Positions 1 through 9,910 of a stretch of DNA of 64,000 nt are shown piece after piece. The notes beneath the pieces are model-generated. The model was not told where the DNA came from and ran no database searches. It worked only from the letters and a program-made list of their open reading frames with translations. This DNA is from Bradyrhizobium glycinis (GTDB lineage Bacteria > Pseudomonadota > Alphaproteobacteria > Rhizobiales > Xanthobacteraceae): the NCBI RefSeq assembly GCF_016031655.1, contig NZ_JACCHQ010000001.1, positions 124,001 to 188,000 of the forward strand, given 5' to 3'. The stretch's first letter is position 1. Every line of letters starts with the position of its first letter. A program made the position numbers and the translations under genes.

Positions 1-158
1 TCGCCCGGCGCGGCCAGCGCCTCGACGAGTCGAAGCCCGGGTCGGGACTGGGGCTGTCGATCGTGACCGACCTCGCCGCCCTCTATGGCGGCAGCCTTTC
101 GCTCGGCAGCGCCCCGACTGGGGGCCTGCGCGCCGAGCTGGTTCTTCCCGGACTATAA
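1..158 (+). CDS. Sensor histidine kinase, C-terminal end (partial)
   Basis: The gene runs in from outside the window; only the last 51 or so residues are present, read from base 3 to the TAA at 156-158. They contain the ATP-lid end of a HATPase_c domain: the G2 box GSGLGLSI, then a helix and the final beta hairpin (LYGGSLSLGS...LVLPGL). The kinase would autophosphorylate and signal to a response regulator upstream, not visible here. In rhizobia a FeuQ/PhoQ-like kinase is plausible at this spot before the ccm operon, but that name is inference. Confidence 0.85.
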   Translation, partial: ARRGQRLDESKPGSGLGLSIVTDLAALYGGSLSLGSAPTGGLRAELVLPGL

Positions 159-319
159 TCCCTTGTTTGGACGGCAATTTCCGGCGCGGCCGCGGTTCCT
201 CCAGGGAAGCATGGGAGGCATTCAAGGCAGCTTCCTAAACGGCTTCTTAAGTGGGGCCCCCCTATGATCGCGCCGGACCCATTCCATGTCCGCCATTTTA
301 CCGTGCATGACCCGGGCGC

Positions 320-1720
320 ATGAGCCAGACATCGATCGAGCGGCTGAGGGAATATCTCGCGCAGCTCCCGCCGCAGTCGCAGGCACTGCTGATGCGGGAG
401 TTCGAGCGTGCGCTGGAGCGCGGCCAGGACACGGCGGTGGCCACCCTCGTGCTCGAGCAGTTACGCAAGATCGTCCGCAAGAGCGAGGCCGACGAGGCTT
501 TGCCGCCGCGCACGGACGATCTGTCGCGGCTGCTGTTCCAGGTGTTGGAACCGTTCCTTGTTGAAGCGGGCACTCCTGTCAGGGTCGGCCAGATTCGCCG
601 CTCCTCGCTGCAGCCGATCTGGCAGTGGCTTGGCCGTGACGGCGCACCGGACAAGGTGAACGAATTCGAGGCGGCGCTGGCGCGCATGCCGGCGGACAGT
701 GCAGGGCAGGTCGAAGCCCTGGCGCAGAAGCTTCAGGCCGTGGCCGCGGGCGCCATCTTCGCGCTGACGGGGCCGGGCGGCGGCGACAAGTCGCGGGCGC
801 TGGCCCGGGTCGGACCGCCCAACGTGATCGAGGATCTCTATTCGATCGGTGCGGTGCTCCAGGTCCGGGACGCCATCGCGACGTTGAACGAGAAATTGCC
901 GCGCACCTTGCGGGCCTTCGGGGATTCCCAGATCGCCTCGGTGACATCGGCGCTCAACATTCCGGCGCTTCAGACGCCGCAGATGCTGCCTTTCGCCTTG
1001 TCGATCGTCGTGCAGCGGATGACCGCGCCCTGGCAGATCATCCGCCTAGCGGTCAAGATAGCGGCGTCCGATGACGAGATCCGCGTCGCGGCGACGCCCT
1101 ATGGTATGGCCGTCACGATCGCCCTGCACGATTTGTCCTGCGTCGCCGCGGTCCTGCGCATGGACATCAAGCGCGGCCATTTCGACAATGTCGCCAGCAA
1201 CCTCAAGACGCTGCACGACGGGGTGCGCGGACTGCGCACCGAGCTCGACCTGCGCAACGACTCGGCCTGGGGCAAGCAACTGACCTCGATCCGGGCCGAC
1301 ATCTCCAATGCGCTGCAGTCCGAGATCGACAGTGTTCCCGGCCGCGTCCGCCGCATCCTGCGCCAGCGTCCCGAAAAGGACATTCCGCCGGGCGCGCGGA
1401 TCGACAGCACCGAAGTCGAGGAAACGGTGGCACTGATCGACTTCGTCGCGACGTGCCGCAACTATGCGAGTGAGCTCGCGATCAACGAGGTGACGCTGCG
1501 TACCTTTTCCGATCTCCAGCAATATGTAGAACGGTCGACCGAGCAGCTGGTGCAGTCGCTGCGCGCCGCCGATCACAAGGTCCGCACCTATCGGCAGCAG
1601 CAGGTGCAGGCCGCGATCCGCTTCTGCCAGGTGCTGTTCGGCGACGATTACGCCTCATTGATGAGCAGGGCCGCCGAAAATGCACTCACGGGCGAGCGCA
1701 AATCGTCGCGCGCAGGCTGA
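320..1720 (+). CDS. Conserved hypothetical protein, 466 aa
   Basis: I do not recognise a family. The protein is soluble-looking, with no signal peptide or membrane segment, and mostly helical: heptad-like stretches near the N terminus (residues 5-60) and C terminus (about 385-440). The C-terminal part is rich in Arg and Gln (YRQQQVQAAIRFCQ). A region near residues 195-260 is more hydrophobic. Codon use matches the neighbours (strong G/C third positions), so it looks like a resident gene. It stands alone between the kinase and a small ORF, about 160 bases after the kinase stop. The ATG at 320 is the first in-frame start; no strong ribosome binding site is seen. Confidence 0.8.
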   Translation: MSQTSIERLREYLAQLPPQSQALLMREFERALERGQDTAVATLVLEQLRKIVRKSEADEALPPRTDDLSRLLFQVLEPFLVEAGTPVRVGQIRRSSLQPIWQWLGRDGAPDKVNEFEAALARMPADSAGQVEALAQKLQAVAAGAIFALTGPGGGDKSRALARVGPPNVIEDLYSIGAVLQVRDAIATLNEKLPRTLRAFGDSQIASVTSALNIPALQTPQMLPFALSIVVQRMTAPWQIIRLAVKIAASDDEIRVAATPYGMAVTIALHDLSCVAAVLRMDIKRGHFDNVASNLKTLHDGVRGLRTELDLRNDSAWGKQLTSIRADISNALQSEIDSVPGRVRRILRQRPEKDIPPGARIDSTEVEETVALIDFVATCRNYASELAINEVTLRTFSDLQQYVERSTEQLVQSLRAADHKVRTYRQQQVQAAIRFCQVLFGDDYASLMSRAAENALTGERKSSRAG

Positions 1721-1818
1721 TCGGCGCGCATTTTTTTCAATCACAATTTGAAGTTGACGGCACCGATGACGCGCCGTACTTTTCCGGTGCAAGTCTGGAA
1801 TTTTCTATCTGTGGGCGC

Positions 1819-2088
1819 ATGAAACCCGTTATCAGCTCGATCGAAATCGAGAACCGCGTCATCGTGGCCAAGTATCATCGGCTGATGGTTGGAGCCAAGG
1901 TGGTGCTGGTCGAGAAGGCCAGCGATCGGCATCTGCCCGAGACCGTCACGAGGGTTGCATCTCGGGTTCCGGTCGGGGCGCTGCGCATCAGATTGCCGGA
2001 TGCAATCAAGCCGGGGACATACTTCCTGAAGGCCTTCAACGGGCACGGCGAGCAGGCCGCGCAAAGTGTCGACTTCGAGATCGGCTAA
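1819..2088 (+). CDS. Small hypothetical protein, 89 aa, beta-rich
   Basis: This short protein has alternating hydrophobic residues that suggest beta strands (ISSIEIENRVIVAKYH, GAKVVLVEKASD, GALRIRLPDAIKPGTYFLKAFN). The pattern resembles an Ig/IPT-like fold ending in a strand with the PGTY turn common in such domains. There is no signal peptide. It sits between the 466-aa gene and ccmI, in the same direction, after an AT-richer leader (1721-1818). Function is unknown and the ribosome binding site is weak, so the start is uncertain. Confidence 0.6.
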   Translation: MKPVISSIEIENRVIVAKYHRLMVGAKVVLVEKASDRHLPETVTRVASRVPVGALRIRLPDAIKPGTYFLKAFNGHGEQAAQSVDFEIG

Positions 2089-2219
2089 GCCGTTGGGTTT
2101 TCACCTTTTCGGCACTACATGCGGTTGCGCTGCCTTGACAATTGTCAATTGCCGCATCGTCCGGCCGTGGTGTAAAGGCACCTATAGGCGCGGTTCGGGC
2201 GCCGCCGGAAGCTTGCCAG

Positions 2220-3326
2220 ATGACGCTATGGTTCGTGTTCGCGCTGATGACGGTCGCGGCGATTTTCGCCGTGCTCTGGCCGCTTGGCCGCACCAGCCGC
2301 GCGCAGGAACAGGGCAGCGAGGTCGCGGTCTACAAGGACCAATTGGCCGAGATTGAGCGTGATCTCGCCGCAGGGTTGATCTTGGCGCCGGAGGCCGAGG
2401 CCGCGCGCGTCGAGATCAGCCGCAGGCTGCTCGCCGCGGCGGCCAGCGAGCCGGCAACGGCGCCGACATCGAACGTCAAATGGCGCCGTGCGGCGGCCGT
2501 GCTGGCGCTTGCCGGCCTGCCGCTCATCGCGGCCGGCGTCTACATGCCGCTCGGCTCACCCGGGCTTCAGGACTTTCCTCTTGCGCAGCGAGAGCGCGGG
2601 GGTGGCATGGCGCAGTCGCTCGAGAATCTCGTGGTGCAGGTCGAGCAGCATCTGGAAAAGAATCCGACGGACGGGCGCGGCTGGAACGTGCTCGCGCCGG
2701 TTCTGGAGCGGCTCGGCCGCTTCGACGACGCGGTGCGCGCCTATCGCAACTCGCTCACCTACAATGGCGAGAGCGCAGAGCGCCGGTCCGATCTCGGCGA
2801 AGCGATCTCGGCCGCCGCCGGCGGCGTGGTGACTGCCGAGGCCAAGGCCGAATTCGAGCGCGCACACGCCTTGAACGCCGACGATCCCAAGGCGAACTAC
2901 TTCCTGGGCCTCGCCGCCGAGCAGGACGGCCGCAAGGACGATGCGGCCAATATCTGGCGCGCGCTTCTTGCGAAAGCGCCCGCGGATGCGCCGTGGCGCG
3001 CCCTGGTGCAGTCCTCGCTCGCGCGAGTCGGTGGGGGCGGCACGATGCCGGCGCTGTCCGACGAGACGATTGCTGCCTCCAAGGACATGGCCGAAGGCGA
3101 TCGCAATGCCATGGTGCGGGGCATGGTCGATCGTCTGGCGACGCGGCTGAAGCAGAACGGCGACGATGTCGAGGGCTGGCTGCGTCTGGTGCGCGCCTAT
3201 CTGGTGATGGGCGAGCGGGACAAGGCAATGGGCGCTTCGGCCGATGCCCGGCAGGCGGTTGCCAGCAACGCCGAGCGGCTGCGCCAGCTCAACGAAGGCC
3301 TGAGGACTCTCGGGATCGGCGGATGA
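2220..3326 (+). CDS. ccmI: c-type cytochrome biogenesis protein CcmI (CycH)
   Basis: CcmI is the apocytochrome chaperone of system I cytochrome c maturation. It binds the C terminus of apocytochrome c and hands it to CcmF/CcmH at the periplasmic face of the inner membrane. The N terminus is a membrane helix (residues 3-20, [20 protein letters not shown]), followed by a charged cytoplasmic loop and a second helix (about 92-112). The rest is periplasmic with TPR-like helical hairpins (for example [20 protein letters not shown]). The ATG at 2220 is chosen over an upstream in-frame start because it places the first helix at the N terminus. First gene of ccmI-E-F-H; length 368 aa is normal. Confidence 0.95.
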   Translation: MTLWFVFALMTVAAIFAVLWPLGRTSRAQEQGSEVAVYKDQLAEIERDLAAGLILAPEAEAARVEISRRLLAAAASEPATAPTSNVKWRRAAAVLALAGLPLIAAGVYMPLGSPGLQDFPLAQRERGGGMAQSLENLVVQVEQHLEKNPTDGRGWNVLAPVLERLGRFDDAVRAYRNSLTYNGESAERRSDLGEAISAAAGGVVTAEAKAEFERAHALNADDPKANYFLGLAAEQDGRKDDAANIWRALLAKAPADAPWRALVQSSLARVGGGGTMPALSDETIAASKDMAEGDRNAMVRGMVDRLATRLKQNGDDVEGWLRLVRAYLVMGERDKAMGASADARQAVASNAERLRQLNEGLRTLGIGG

Positions 3327-3363
3327 CGGTTTCGGGGCGAGAGATGCGGAGAACGGATACGCC

Positions 3364-3903
3364 ATGACGCGCAAGCAGCGACGTATGACCATCATCGGCG
3401 GATCGCTCGCCGTGCTCGCGCTCGCGGCCGCGCTGGTGCTCAACGCGCTGCGCGACTCCATCGTGTTCTTCTCGACTCCCACGATGGTCGCAGAGAAGCA
3501 TGTCGAGCCCGGCAAGCGGTTTCGCCTCGGCGGCCTGGTGCAACCCGGCTCGCTCCAGCGCGGCGACAATCTCGCGGTGACGTTCGAGGTCGCCGACGGC
3601 AACGCCAAGCTGCCGGTCGCCTTCAAAGGCATTCTGCCCGATCTGTTCCGCGAAGGGCAGGGCGTCGTCGCGGAAGGCGCACTCGACGCTAACGGCGTGT
3701 TCAAGGCCGATACCGTGCTTGCCAAGCACGACGAGACCTACATGCCCAAGGACGTCGCCGATGCCCTGAAGAAGCAGGGGCACTGGAAGGACGATTACGG
3801 CGCCCAAGCCTCAGGTACCCGAGCTTCCGGTACCCAAGCCTCCGGTCCCGCCAAACCCACGGCGACGACCGCGCAGGGCAATCCGCAGGGAGCGGTGCGG
3901 TGA
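3364..3903 (+). CDS. ccmE: Cytochrome c maturation protein CcmE (heme chaperone, CycJ)
   Basis: CcmE covalently binds heme in the periplasm and delivers it to the CcmF/CcmH lyase. The sequence shows an N-terminal membrane anchor (residues 8-28), an OB-fold beta barrel and the heme-attachment motif HDETY, with His122 as the covalent heme ligand and Tyr126 as its partner. The C-terminal tail (from about residue 140) is low-complexity, with the ASGT(R/Q) unit repeated, and is expected to be disordered. The gene follows ccmI by 37 bases and its stop overlaps the ccmF start. Confidence 0.96.
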   Translation: MTRKQRRMTIIGGSLAVLALAAALVLNALRDSIVFFSTPTMVAEKHVEPGKRFRLGGLVQPGSLQRGDNLAVTFEVADGNAKLPVAFKGILPDLFREGQGVVAEGALDANGVFKADTVLAKHDETYMPKDVADALKKQGHWKDDYGAQASGTRASGTQASGPAKPTATTAQGNPQGAVR

Positions 3904-5882
3904 TCGCGGAGTCTGGACATTACGCGCTGGTGCTGGCGCTCGCTCTGGCACTGATCCAGTCCGTCGTACCGCTGATCGGTGCGCGCCTCGGCGACGCCGC
4001 CCTGATGAACATGGCGCGCTCGACCGCGCTGGCGCAGCTGCTGTTCGTCGGCGCCTCGTTCACGGCGCTGGTGATGCTGCACGTGAACTCGGATTTCTCC
4101 GTCGCCAACGTCTACGAGAATTCCCACTCGATGAAGCCGCTGCTGTACAAGATCACCGGCGTGTGGGGAAACCATGAAGGCTCGATGCTGCTGTGGGTGT
4201 CGATCCTCGCGCTGTTCGGCGGCTTGGTCGCGAGCTTCGGCAACAATCTGCCGCTGTCGCTGCGCGCGCATGTGCTGGCCGTCCAGGCCTGGATCGCCAG
4301 CGCGTTCTACCTCTTCATCCTGATGACATCGAATCCGTTCCTGCGCATCGTCAATCCGCCGATCGAGGGACGCGATCTCAATCCCGTGCTCCAGGACATC
4401 GGTCTCGCCGTGCATCCGCCGATGCTCTATCTCGGCTATGTCGGCTTCTCGATCTCGTTCTCATTCGCGATCGCGGCGCTGATGGAGGGCCGGATCGATG
4501 CTGCCTGGGCGCGCTGGGTGCGGCCCTGGACGCTGGTCGCATGGATCTTCCTGACCCTCGGCATCGCCATGGGCTCGTACTGGGCCTATTACGAGCTCGG
4601 CTGGGGCGGCTGGTGGTTCTGGGATCCGGTGGAGAACGCTTCGCTGATGCCCTGGCTCGCCGGCACCGCGCTGTTGCATTCGGCGCTGGTGATGGAGAAG
4701 CGCAACGCGCTGAAGGTCTGGACCATCCTGCTCTCGATCCTGACCTTCTCGCTGTCGCTGCTCGGCACATTCCTGGTGCGCTCGGGCGTCATCACCTCGG
4801 TGCACGCCTTCGCCACCGATCCGACCCGCGGCGTGTTCATCCTCTTGATCCTGTGCCTGTTCATCGGCGGCAGCCTGTCGCTGTTCGCGGGCCGCGCCAC
4901 CTCGCTGAAGCAGGGCGGCCTGTTCGCGCCGATCTCGCGCGAGGGCGCGCTGGTGCTGAACAATCTCCTGCTCACGGTGGCCTGCGCGGTGGTGCTGTTC
5001 GGCACGCTCTATCCGCTCGCGATGGAGATGCTCGCCGATTTCAAGATGTCGGTCGGCGCACCCTTCTACAATCTCACCTTCGCGCCGCTGTTCGCGCTGC
5101 TGCTGCTCGCGGTGCCGTTCGGGCCGATGCTGGCGTGGAAGCGCGGCGACCTGCTCGGCGTGATGCAGCGCCTGCTGGCGGCCGGCGTTGCCGGGCTGGT
5201 CGTGGTCGCCATCGTCTGGGCCTGGGTGCGGGGCGGCAGCGCGCTGGCGCCGCTCGCGATCGGGCTCGGTGTCTTCGTCATCGCCGGCGCGGTCACCGAC
5301 CTCGTCGAACGGACGGGCCTGGTGCGCCTGCCATTCGCAACGGTGCTGCACCGGGCGCGCGGCCAGCCGCGCTCGGCCTGGGGAACCGCATTCGCGCATG
5401 CCGGCCTCGGCGTCGCGCTGATCGGGATCGTCTGCGAGACCACCTGGAACAGCGAATACATCGCGACCATGAAACCGAACGAGGTCGCCCATGTCGCCGG
5501 CTACGATCTGAAGCTCGACGGGCTGTTTCAACGCCAGGGCCCGAACTACCGCGAGATGATCGCAGAGTTCAAGATCAGCCGCGATGGCGAGGCGGTCACG
5601 GTGCTGACGCCGTCCAAGCGCAGCTTCACCACGCGCGGCTCGTCGACCACCGAAGCGGCGCTGCTGACGCGCGGGGCGAGCCAGCTCTACGTCTCGCTCG
5701 GCGACGCCACCGCCGAAGGCGCCATCGCCGTGCGCATCTATCACAAGCCGCTGGTTCTCCTGATCTGGTGGGGGCCGGTGCTGATGGCCTTCGGCGGCGC
5801 GCTCTCGCTGTCCGACCGCCGCCTGCGGGTCGGCGCGCCGAAACCGGCGCGGGCCAAGCAGCGCCTGCAGCCCGCGGAATGA
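3900..5882 (+). CDS. ccmF: Heme lyase subunit CcmF (CycK)
   Basis: CcmF is the large multi-spanning subunit of the cytochrome c synthetase. It takes heme from CcmE and ligates it to the CXXCH motif of apocytochrome c. At 660 aa it has the usual length, with about 15 predicted membrane helices. The periplasmic tryptophan-rich WWD signature is clear ([14 protein letters not shown], near residue 235-250). Conserved histidines before and after it ([21 protein letters not shown]) fit heme-ligand positions. The start is a GTG/ATG overlapping the end of ccmE, typical of translational coupling. Confidence 0.97.
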   Translation: MIAESGHYALVLALALALIQSVVPLIGARLGDAALMNMARSTALAQLLFVGASFTALVMLHVNSDFSVANVYENSHSMKPLLYKITGVWGNHEGSMLLWVSILALFGGLVASFGNNLPLSLRAHVLAVQAWIASAFYLFILMTSNPFLRIVNPPIEGRDLNPVLQDIGLAVHPPMLYLGYVGFSISFSFAIAALMEGRIDAAWARWVRPWTLVAWIFLTLGIAMGSYWAYYELGWGGWWFWDPVENASLMPWLAGTALLHSALVMEKRNALKVWTILLSILTFSLSLLGTFLVRSGVITSVHAFATDPTRGVFILLILCLFIGGSLSLFAGRATSLKQGGLFAPISREGALVLNNLLLTVACAVVLFGTLYPLAMEMLADFKMSVGAPFYNLTFAPLFALLLLAVPFGPMLAWKRGDLLGVMQRLLAAGVAGLVVVAIVWAWVRGGSALAPLAIGLGVFVIAGAVTDLVERTGLVRLPFATVLHRARGQPRSAWGTAFAHAGLGVALIGIVCETTWNSEYIATMKPNEVAHVAGYDLKLDGLFQRQGPNYREMIAEFKISRDGEAVTVLTPSKRSFTTRGSSTTEAALLTRGASQLYVSLGDATAEGAIAVRIYHKPLVLLIWWGPVLMAFGGALSLSDRRLRVGAPKPARAKQRLQPAE

Positions 5883-5886
5883 TCCG

Positions 5887-6369
5887 ATGCGCCGGATGAT
5901 GGCCGCGTTCGTCGCCTTGCTGCTGCTGGCTTTGCCGGCGGCCCACGCCGTGCAGCCCGACGAGATCATGTCGGATCCGGTGAAGGAATCGCGCGCGCGC
6001 GAATTGTCGCGCGAGCTTCGCTGCATGGTCTGCCAGAACCAGTCGATCGACGATTCCGATGCGCCGCTGGCACGCGATCTCAGGCTGCTGGTGCGCGAGC
6101 GCATCGCGGCCGGCGACAGCAATGCGCAGGTGCTCGATTTCCTGGTGGCGCGCTACGGCGAGTTCGTGCTGCTCAAACCGCGCTTCGAGCGGCAGACCGT
6201 GCTGCTGTGGCTGCTCGGGCCGGTGCTGCTGATCGGCGGCGGCCTGGCGCTGTGGCTGCAAATCCGCCGCCGCTCGCGAAGTGGTGTGGATGTACCAGCG
6301 CCGCCGCTCACGCCCGACGAACAGGCGCGGCTCGCGGCATTGATGTCGGACGAACCCAAATCGCCCTGA
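5887..6369 (+). CDS. ccmH: Cytochrome c maturation thioredoxin-like protein CcmH (CycL)
   Basis: CcmH keeps the apocytochrome cysteines reduced for heme ligation. The protein has a signal peptide (residues 1-21), a three-helix periplasmic domain with the redox motif LRCMVCQ (Cys46 and Cys49) and a C-terminal membrane helix (about 101-122) followed by a short proline-rich cytoplasmic tail. This is the short, alphaproteobacterial form; the TPR part found in the E. coli protein is supplied by CcmI. It starts 4 bases after ccmF. No ccmG or ccmABCD genes are here, so they must lie elsewhere. Confidence 0.95.
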   Translation: MRRMMAAFVALLLLALPAAHAVQPDEIMSDPVKESRARELSRELRCMVCQNQSIDDSDAPLARDLRLLVRERIAAGDSNAQVLDFLVARYGEFVLLKPRFERQTVLLWLLGPVLLIGGGLALWLQIRRRSRSGVDVPAPPLTPDEQARLAALMSDEPKSP

Positions 6370-6402
6370 AGGCAATCGTTCTGAAACCGTCGAGCTACGT
6401 GG

Positions 6403-6421
6403 TGCCGCGCAGTCCGCGGCA
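6403..6421 (+). terminator. Hairpin after ccmH, possible terminator
   Basis: A 7-bp inverted repeat (TGCCGCG / CGCGGCA, 5-base loop) lies 34 bases after the ccmH stop. There is no U-tract, so it may be a transcript-stabilising hairpin rather than a true intrinsic terminator. Confidence 0.35.
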
Positions 6422-6499
6422 GCGGCTGCGTGGTTCATGCTAAATTGACCTTTGTCTGGAAGCTTGTCGCGAGATTGATTCCAGCTCCTGAGTCCCCCG

Positions 6500-7843
6500 A
6501 TGTTCGCGAACAGCAATCTGACGATCCGCTTCCTGGTCGGCGCCGTCGTCGCTGCGTTATTGTTCCTCCTTGGCATCGGAGGCGGCACCGGCTTCATCGC
6601 GGTGCTCTATCTCAACAACGAGATCACCAGCCTGTCCTCGGACTTCGCCGCGCTGAGCGGCCCGGCGCGCGACCATGCCATGCAGATCTACCAGCAGGCG
6701 CAGACCGCGTTTTCTTATTTCCTGGTCGCCTGCGGCGTGATCGCCGTCGTCGCTTTCGCGATCTGCTTCACTACCTGGTTCGCCGTGCGCAACGGCATCC
6801 TCAATCCCCTCGCGGCCATCGTGCATGCCATGCGCGAGGTTGCCGACCAGAAGTTCGACACGTCCGTTCCGGGGCTCGGCCGCACCAACGAGATCGGCCT
6901 GCTTGCCGGTGCGCTGGAGGTGTTCAAGACTAACGGCATCGAGCGGCGCCGCCTCTCCGAGCAGCAGCTGCATGAAGCGCAGCATCAGGCCGAGCGGTCG
7001 AAATTCCTCGACGACCGGATCAAGCGCTTCAACGATCTCGTCGCCAGTGTCGTCGCTAGCGTCGCGTCATCGGCCGTGCATCTGAAGACAAACGCGGAGA
7101 CGCTGTCGCGCACTGCCAACGACACCAGCACCAAGGCCAATGCGGTCGCGAGCGCGGCTAGCCAGGCCAGCGCCAGCGTGCAGACGGTCGCAGGGTCTGC
7201 CGAGGCGATGACGAATTCGATCGGCACGATCAGCCGCCGCGTCACGGACGCGACCCAGCGCGCCGAAGGCGCTGCAAGCCAGGCGGAGAAGAGCCGCGAT
7301 ACCATTCACACGCTGTCGGATGCCGCCGAAAAGATCGGCGAGGTCGTCCAGCTCGTGCAGGCGATCGCATCGCAGACCAATCTCCTGGCGCTCAACGCCA
7401 CCATCGAGGCGGCACGGGCCGGCGAAGCGGGCAAGGGGTTTGCGGTGGTCGCCTCGGAAGTGAAGAATCTTGCGCATCAGACCAGCAAGGCGACGGAGGA
7501 GATCACCTCCCAGGTCGCCAGCATTCAGGGCATCACCGCGGAGACCCGCGGCGCGATCGACGGCATTTCGCGGACGTTGTCAGAGATCTCGTCCATCATG
7601 TCGGGCATCGAGATCGACACCGCCCAGCAGCGCAACGCCACGCAGGAGATCACGCGCAGCGCCCAGGATGCCGCGCGCGGAACCCTCGACGTCTCCAACC
7701 ATATCGTCCAGATCACCTCCACCTCGGCCGAGACCGGCCGCATGGCCGCCGAGGCCAGGGATTCGGCGGTCGATCTGTCGCGGCAGGCCGAGACTTTGAA
7801 GCGCGAAGTCGAGGAGTTCATCGTCAGTGTCAGGGCGAGCTGA
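6500..7843 (+). CDS. Methyl-accepting chemotaxis protein, small sensor domain
   Basis: A chemoreceptor of 447 aa. It has a first membrane helix (residues 9-37), a periplasmic loop of only about 35 residues, a second helix (about 72-95), a HAMP domain ([17 protein letters not shown]...) and a long coiled-coil signalling domain. The highly conserved hairpin tip that binds CheA/CheW is present ([20 protein letters not shown], residues 292-311), with the following [13 protein letters not shown]. The very short periplasmic loop argues against a classical ligand pocket; it may sense membrane state or act through a partner. No che genes are nearby, so it is an orphan receptor. Confidence 0.93.
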   Translation: MFANSNLTIRFLVGAVVAALLFLLGIGGGTGFIAVLYLNNEITSLSSDFAALSGPARDHAMQIYQQAQTAFSYFLVACGVIAVVAFAICFTTWFAVRNGILNPLAAIVHAMREVADQKFDTSVPGLGRTNEIGLLAGALEVFKTNGIERRRLSEQQLHEAQHQAERSKFLDDRIKRFNDLVASVVASVASSAVHLKTNAETLSRTANDTSTKANAVASAASQASASVQTVAGSAEAMTNSIGTISRRVTDATQRAEGAASQAEKSRDTIHTLSDAAEKIGEVVQLVQAIASQTNLLALNATIEAARAGEAGKGFAVVASEVKNLAHQTSKATEEITSQVASIQGITAETRGAIDGISRTLSEISSIMSGIEIDTAQQRNATQEITRSAQDAARGTLDVSNHIVQITSTSAETGRMAAEARDSAVDLSRQAETLKREVEEFIVSVRAS

Positions 7844-8013
7844 CGGCCAGAATTCGCGCCCGCCGCCTTGTTGGGGGACTCGATTAAGTTCCTGTACAGC
7901 AACGATTTTCAGCCTGTGCTAAACTGCCGCATCTGCCTCCGCACTTCATTACGAAAGTTTAACCCCGCCGCCAGCGCGCGGTAAGGCGGGAGTCCCCATC
8001 TTCAGGTCCGCAA

Positions 8014-8032
8014 GGTGCCGACATCCGGCACC
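8014..8032 (+). promoter_or_regulatory. Hairpin in the degP leader
   Basis: A 7-bp stem (GGTGCCG / CGGCACC) with a 5-base loop ends 31 bases before the degP ATG, upstream of its ribosome binding site (TGGAGA). It could stabilise the leader or regulate translation; this is inference from the repeat alone. I could not identify a sigma-E type promoter in 7844-8063. Confidence 0.3.
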
Positions 8033-8063
8033 AAAAGGAATTCAAGGCCCTGGAGATTTCTGC

Positions 8064-9635
8064 ATGACCGACCGCATCGACCTTTCGAACCTCCCGTCCT
8101 ACCGGCAGCCGCGCCGGTCGGTGTTTTCCGCGCGCAAGCTTGCGCTGATGGCTTCGGTCGTCGCCGGTCTCGGCGCGGCCGTCTATGGTTTCAGCCCGTC
8201 CACCTCGCCGGCCGACCTGTTCTCGAGCCCGGCGCATGCGCAGGTCAACAACGAGGTCCGCAAAGTCGAGCGTCCCATCGGCTTCGCCGACATCGTCGAG
8301 CGCGTGAAGCCGTCGGTGATCTCGGTCAAGGTCAACATCAAGGAGAAGACCGCGAGCAACGATGACGGCGACGATTCCACCTCACCGTTCCAGCCGGGCT
8401 CGCCGATGGAGCGTTTCTTCCGCCGCTTCGGCGGTCCGGAGGGCATCCCCGGCCTGAAGGGCGGTCGTGGCCGCGTCGTGCAGGGGCAGGGCTCCGGCTT
8501 CTTCATTTCGGCTGACGGCTACGCCGTGACCAATAACCACGTGGTCAACGGCGCCGACAAGGTCGAGGTCACCACCGACGACGGTAAGACCTACACCGCC
8601 AAGGTGATCGGCACCGACCAGCGCACCGACCTCGCGCTGATCAAGGTCGAAGGCAGCACGAACTTCCCGTTCGCCAAGCTCGCCGACAGCAAACCGCGGA
8701 TCGGGGACTGGGTGCTCGCGGTCGGCAATCCCTTCGGTCTCGGCGGCACCGTGACCGCGGGCATCGTCTCGGCGAGCGGCCGCGACATCGGCAACGGCCC
8801 GTATGACGATTTCATCCAGATCGACGCGCCCGTGAACAAGGGTAATTCCGGCGGTCCGGCCTTCGACACCAACGGCGAGGTGATGGGCGTCAACACCGCG
8901 ATCTACTCGCCCTCCGGCGGCAGCGTCGGCATCGCGTTCTCGATCCCGGCCAACACCGTCAAGAGCGTGGTTGCGCAGCTCAAGGACAAGGGCTCGGTCA
9001 GCCGCGGCTGGATCGGCGTCCAGATCCAGCCCGTCACCTCCGACATCGCCGACAGCCTCGGCATGAAGAAGGCCGAAGGCGCGCTGGTGGCGGAGCCGCA
9101 GGCGAACGGTCCGGCCGCGAAGGCAGGCATCGAGTCCGGCGACGTGATCACCGCGGTCAACGGCGAGCCCGTCAAGGACGCCCGCGAGCTCGCCCGCACC
9201 ATCGGCGGCATGGCCCCTGGCGCGACCGTGAAGCTCAACGTGCTGCACAAGGGCCAGGACAAGGTCATCAACCTGACCCTCGGCCAGTTGCCGAACACGG
9301 TCGAGGCCAAGGCCGACACCGACACCGGCAAGGGCGCCAGCAAGGGCACCGACGTGCCCAAGCTCGGCATGACGGTTGCGCCCGCCAATACCGTGGCCGG
9401 CGCCGGCAAGGAAGGCGTCGTGGTCACCGAGGTCGATCCGAAGAGCGCCGCGGCCGAACGCGGCTTCAAGGAAGGCGACGTGATCCTCGAGGTCGGCGGC
9501 AAGAGCGTGGCGACCGCCGGCGAAGTCCGCGACGCCATCAACGCGGCGCGGACCGACAACAAGAACAGCGTCCTGATGCGCGTGAAGAGCGGCGGCCAGT
9601 CGCGCTTCGTCGCGGTGCCCCTCGCCAAGGGCTGA
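8064..9635 (+). CDS. degP: Do-family serine protease DegP/HtrA
   Basis: Periplasmic protease/chaperone that degrades misfolded envelope proteins. The sequence shows an N-terminal membrane or signal segment (residues 25-45, followed by AHA), a trypsin-like domain with the complete triad His159 (TNNHVV), Asp189 (TDLALI) and Ser262 (GNSGGP), and two PDZ domains (about 295-395 and 420-515). An acidic, flexible insert after residue 95 corresponds to the LA loop. The 523-aa length is normal. It is followed by a strong terminator, so it is a separate unit although the downstream two-component genes may control envelope stress with it. Confidence 0.96.
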   Translation: MTDRIDLSNLPSYRQPRRSVFSARKLALMASVVAGLGAAVYGFSPSTSPADLFSSPAHAQVNNEVRKVERPIGFADIVERVKPSVISVKVNIKEKTASNDDGDDSTSPFQPGSPMERFFRRFGGPEGIPGLKGGRGRVVQGQGSGFFISADGYAVTNNHVVNGADKVEVTTDDGKTYTAKVIGTDQRTDLALIKVEGSTNFPFAKLADSKPRIGDWVLAVGNPFGLGGTVTAGIVSASGRDIGNGPYDDFIQIDAPVNKGNSGGPAFDTNGEVMGVNTAIYSPSGGSVGIAFSIPANTVKSVVAQLKDKGSVSRGWIGVQIQPVTSDIADSLGMKKAEGALVAEPQANGPAAKAGIESGDVITAVNGEPVKDARELARTIGGMAPGATVKLNVLHKGQDKVINLTLGQLPNTVEAKADTDTGKGASKGTDVPKLGMTVAPANTVAGAGKEGVVVTEVDPKSAAAERGFKEGDVILEVGGKSVATAGEVRDAINAARTDNKNSVLMRVKSGGQSRFVAVPLAKG

Positions 9636-9737
9636 GGCCTTCAGGAGGCCTACGAGATGAAGGGTATCGTCGGCATCAGTCGCCCCCGCCGCCGGTGCCC
9701 TTCGGGGAAGCAGCGCAACGCTGGCTTCCCTCATCAA

Positions 9738-9773
9738 CCTTCCGATGGAATTACGCCCCCCTCCGTCGGAAGG
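9738..9773 (+). repeat. Imperfect inverted repeat after degP
   Basis: CCTTCCGATGGA and TCCGTCGGAAGG form a 12-bp stem with one G-U type mismatch and a 12-base loop. It lies about 100 bases after the degP stop and just before the clear terminator at 9778. It may protect the transcript 3' end. Confidence 0.5.
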
Positions 9774-9777
9774 CCTA

Positions 9778-9815
9778 GGGCGGTGAGGTCCCCCCAGCTT
9801 CACCGCCCGCCTTTT
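9778..9815 (+). terminator. Rho-independent terminator of degP
   Basis: The stem GGGCGGTGA / TCACCGCCC (9 bp, loop about 13 bases) is followed by GCCTTTTTC, a good U-tract. It ends the degP transcript before the response regulator gene. Confidence 0.8.
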
Positions 9816-9910
9816 TCCCGCTTCGAGCCTCTCCTGCTCGGCTTGCATGCGGTTGCCGCTCGCGCCATGTTTAGAGAAGGTTGACCTCCTTGACCGCCGC
9901 CGAACGCACG

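Noticed and set aside
4461..6122. 553-codon frame opposite ccmF
   Set aside because: Antisense shadow: composition is Arg/Ala/Gln-rich low complexity and ccmF is fully supported by motifs.
9657..9884. 75-codon frame after degP
   Set aside because: It overlaps the inverted repeat and the terminator of degP and has an unlikely Pro/Arg-rich composition.
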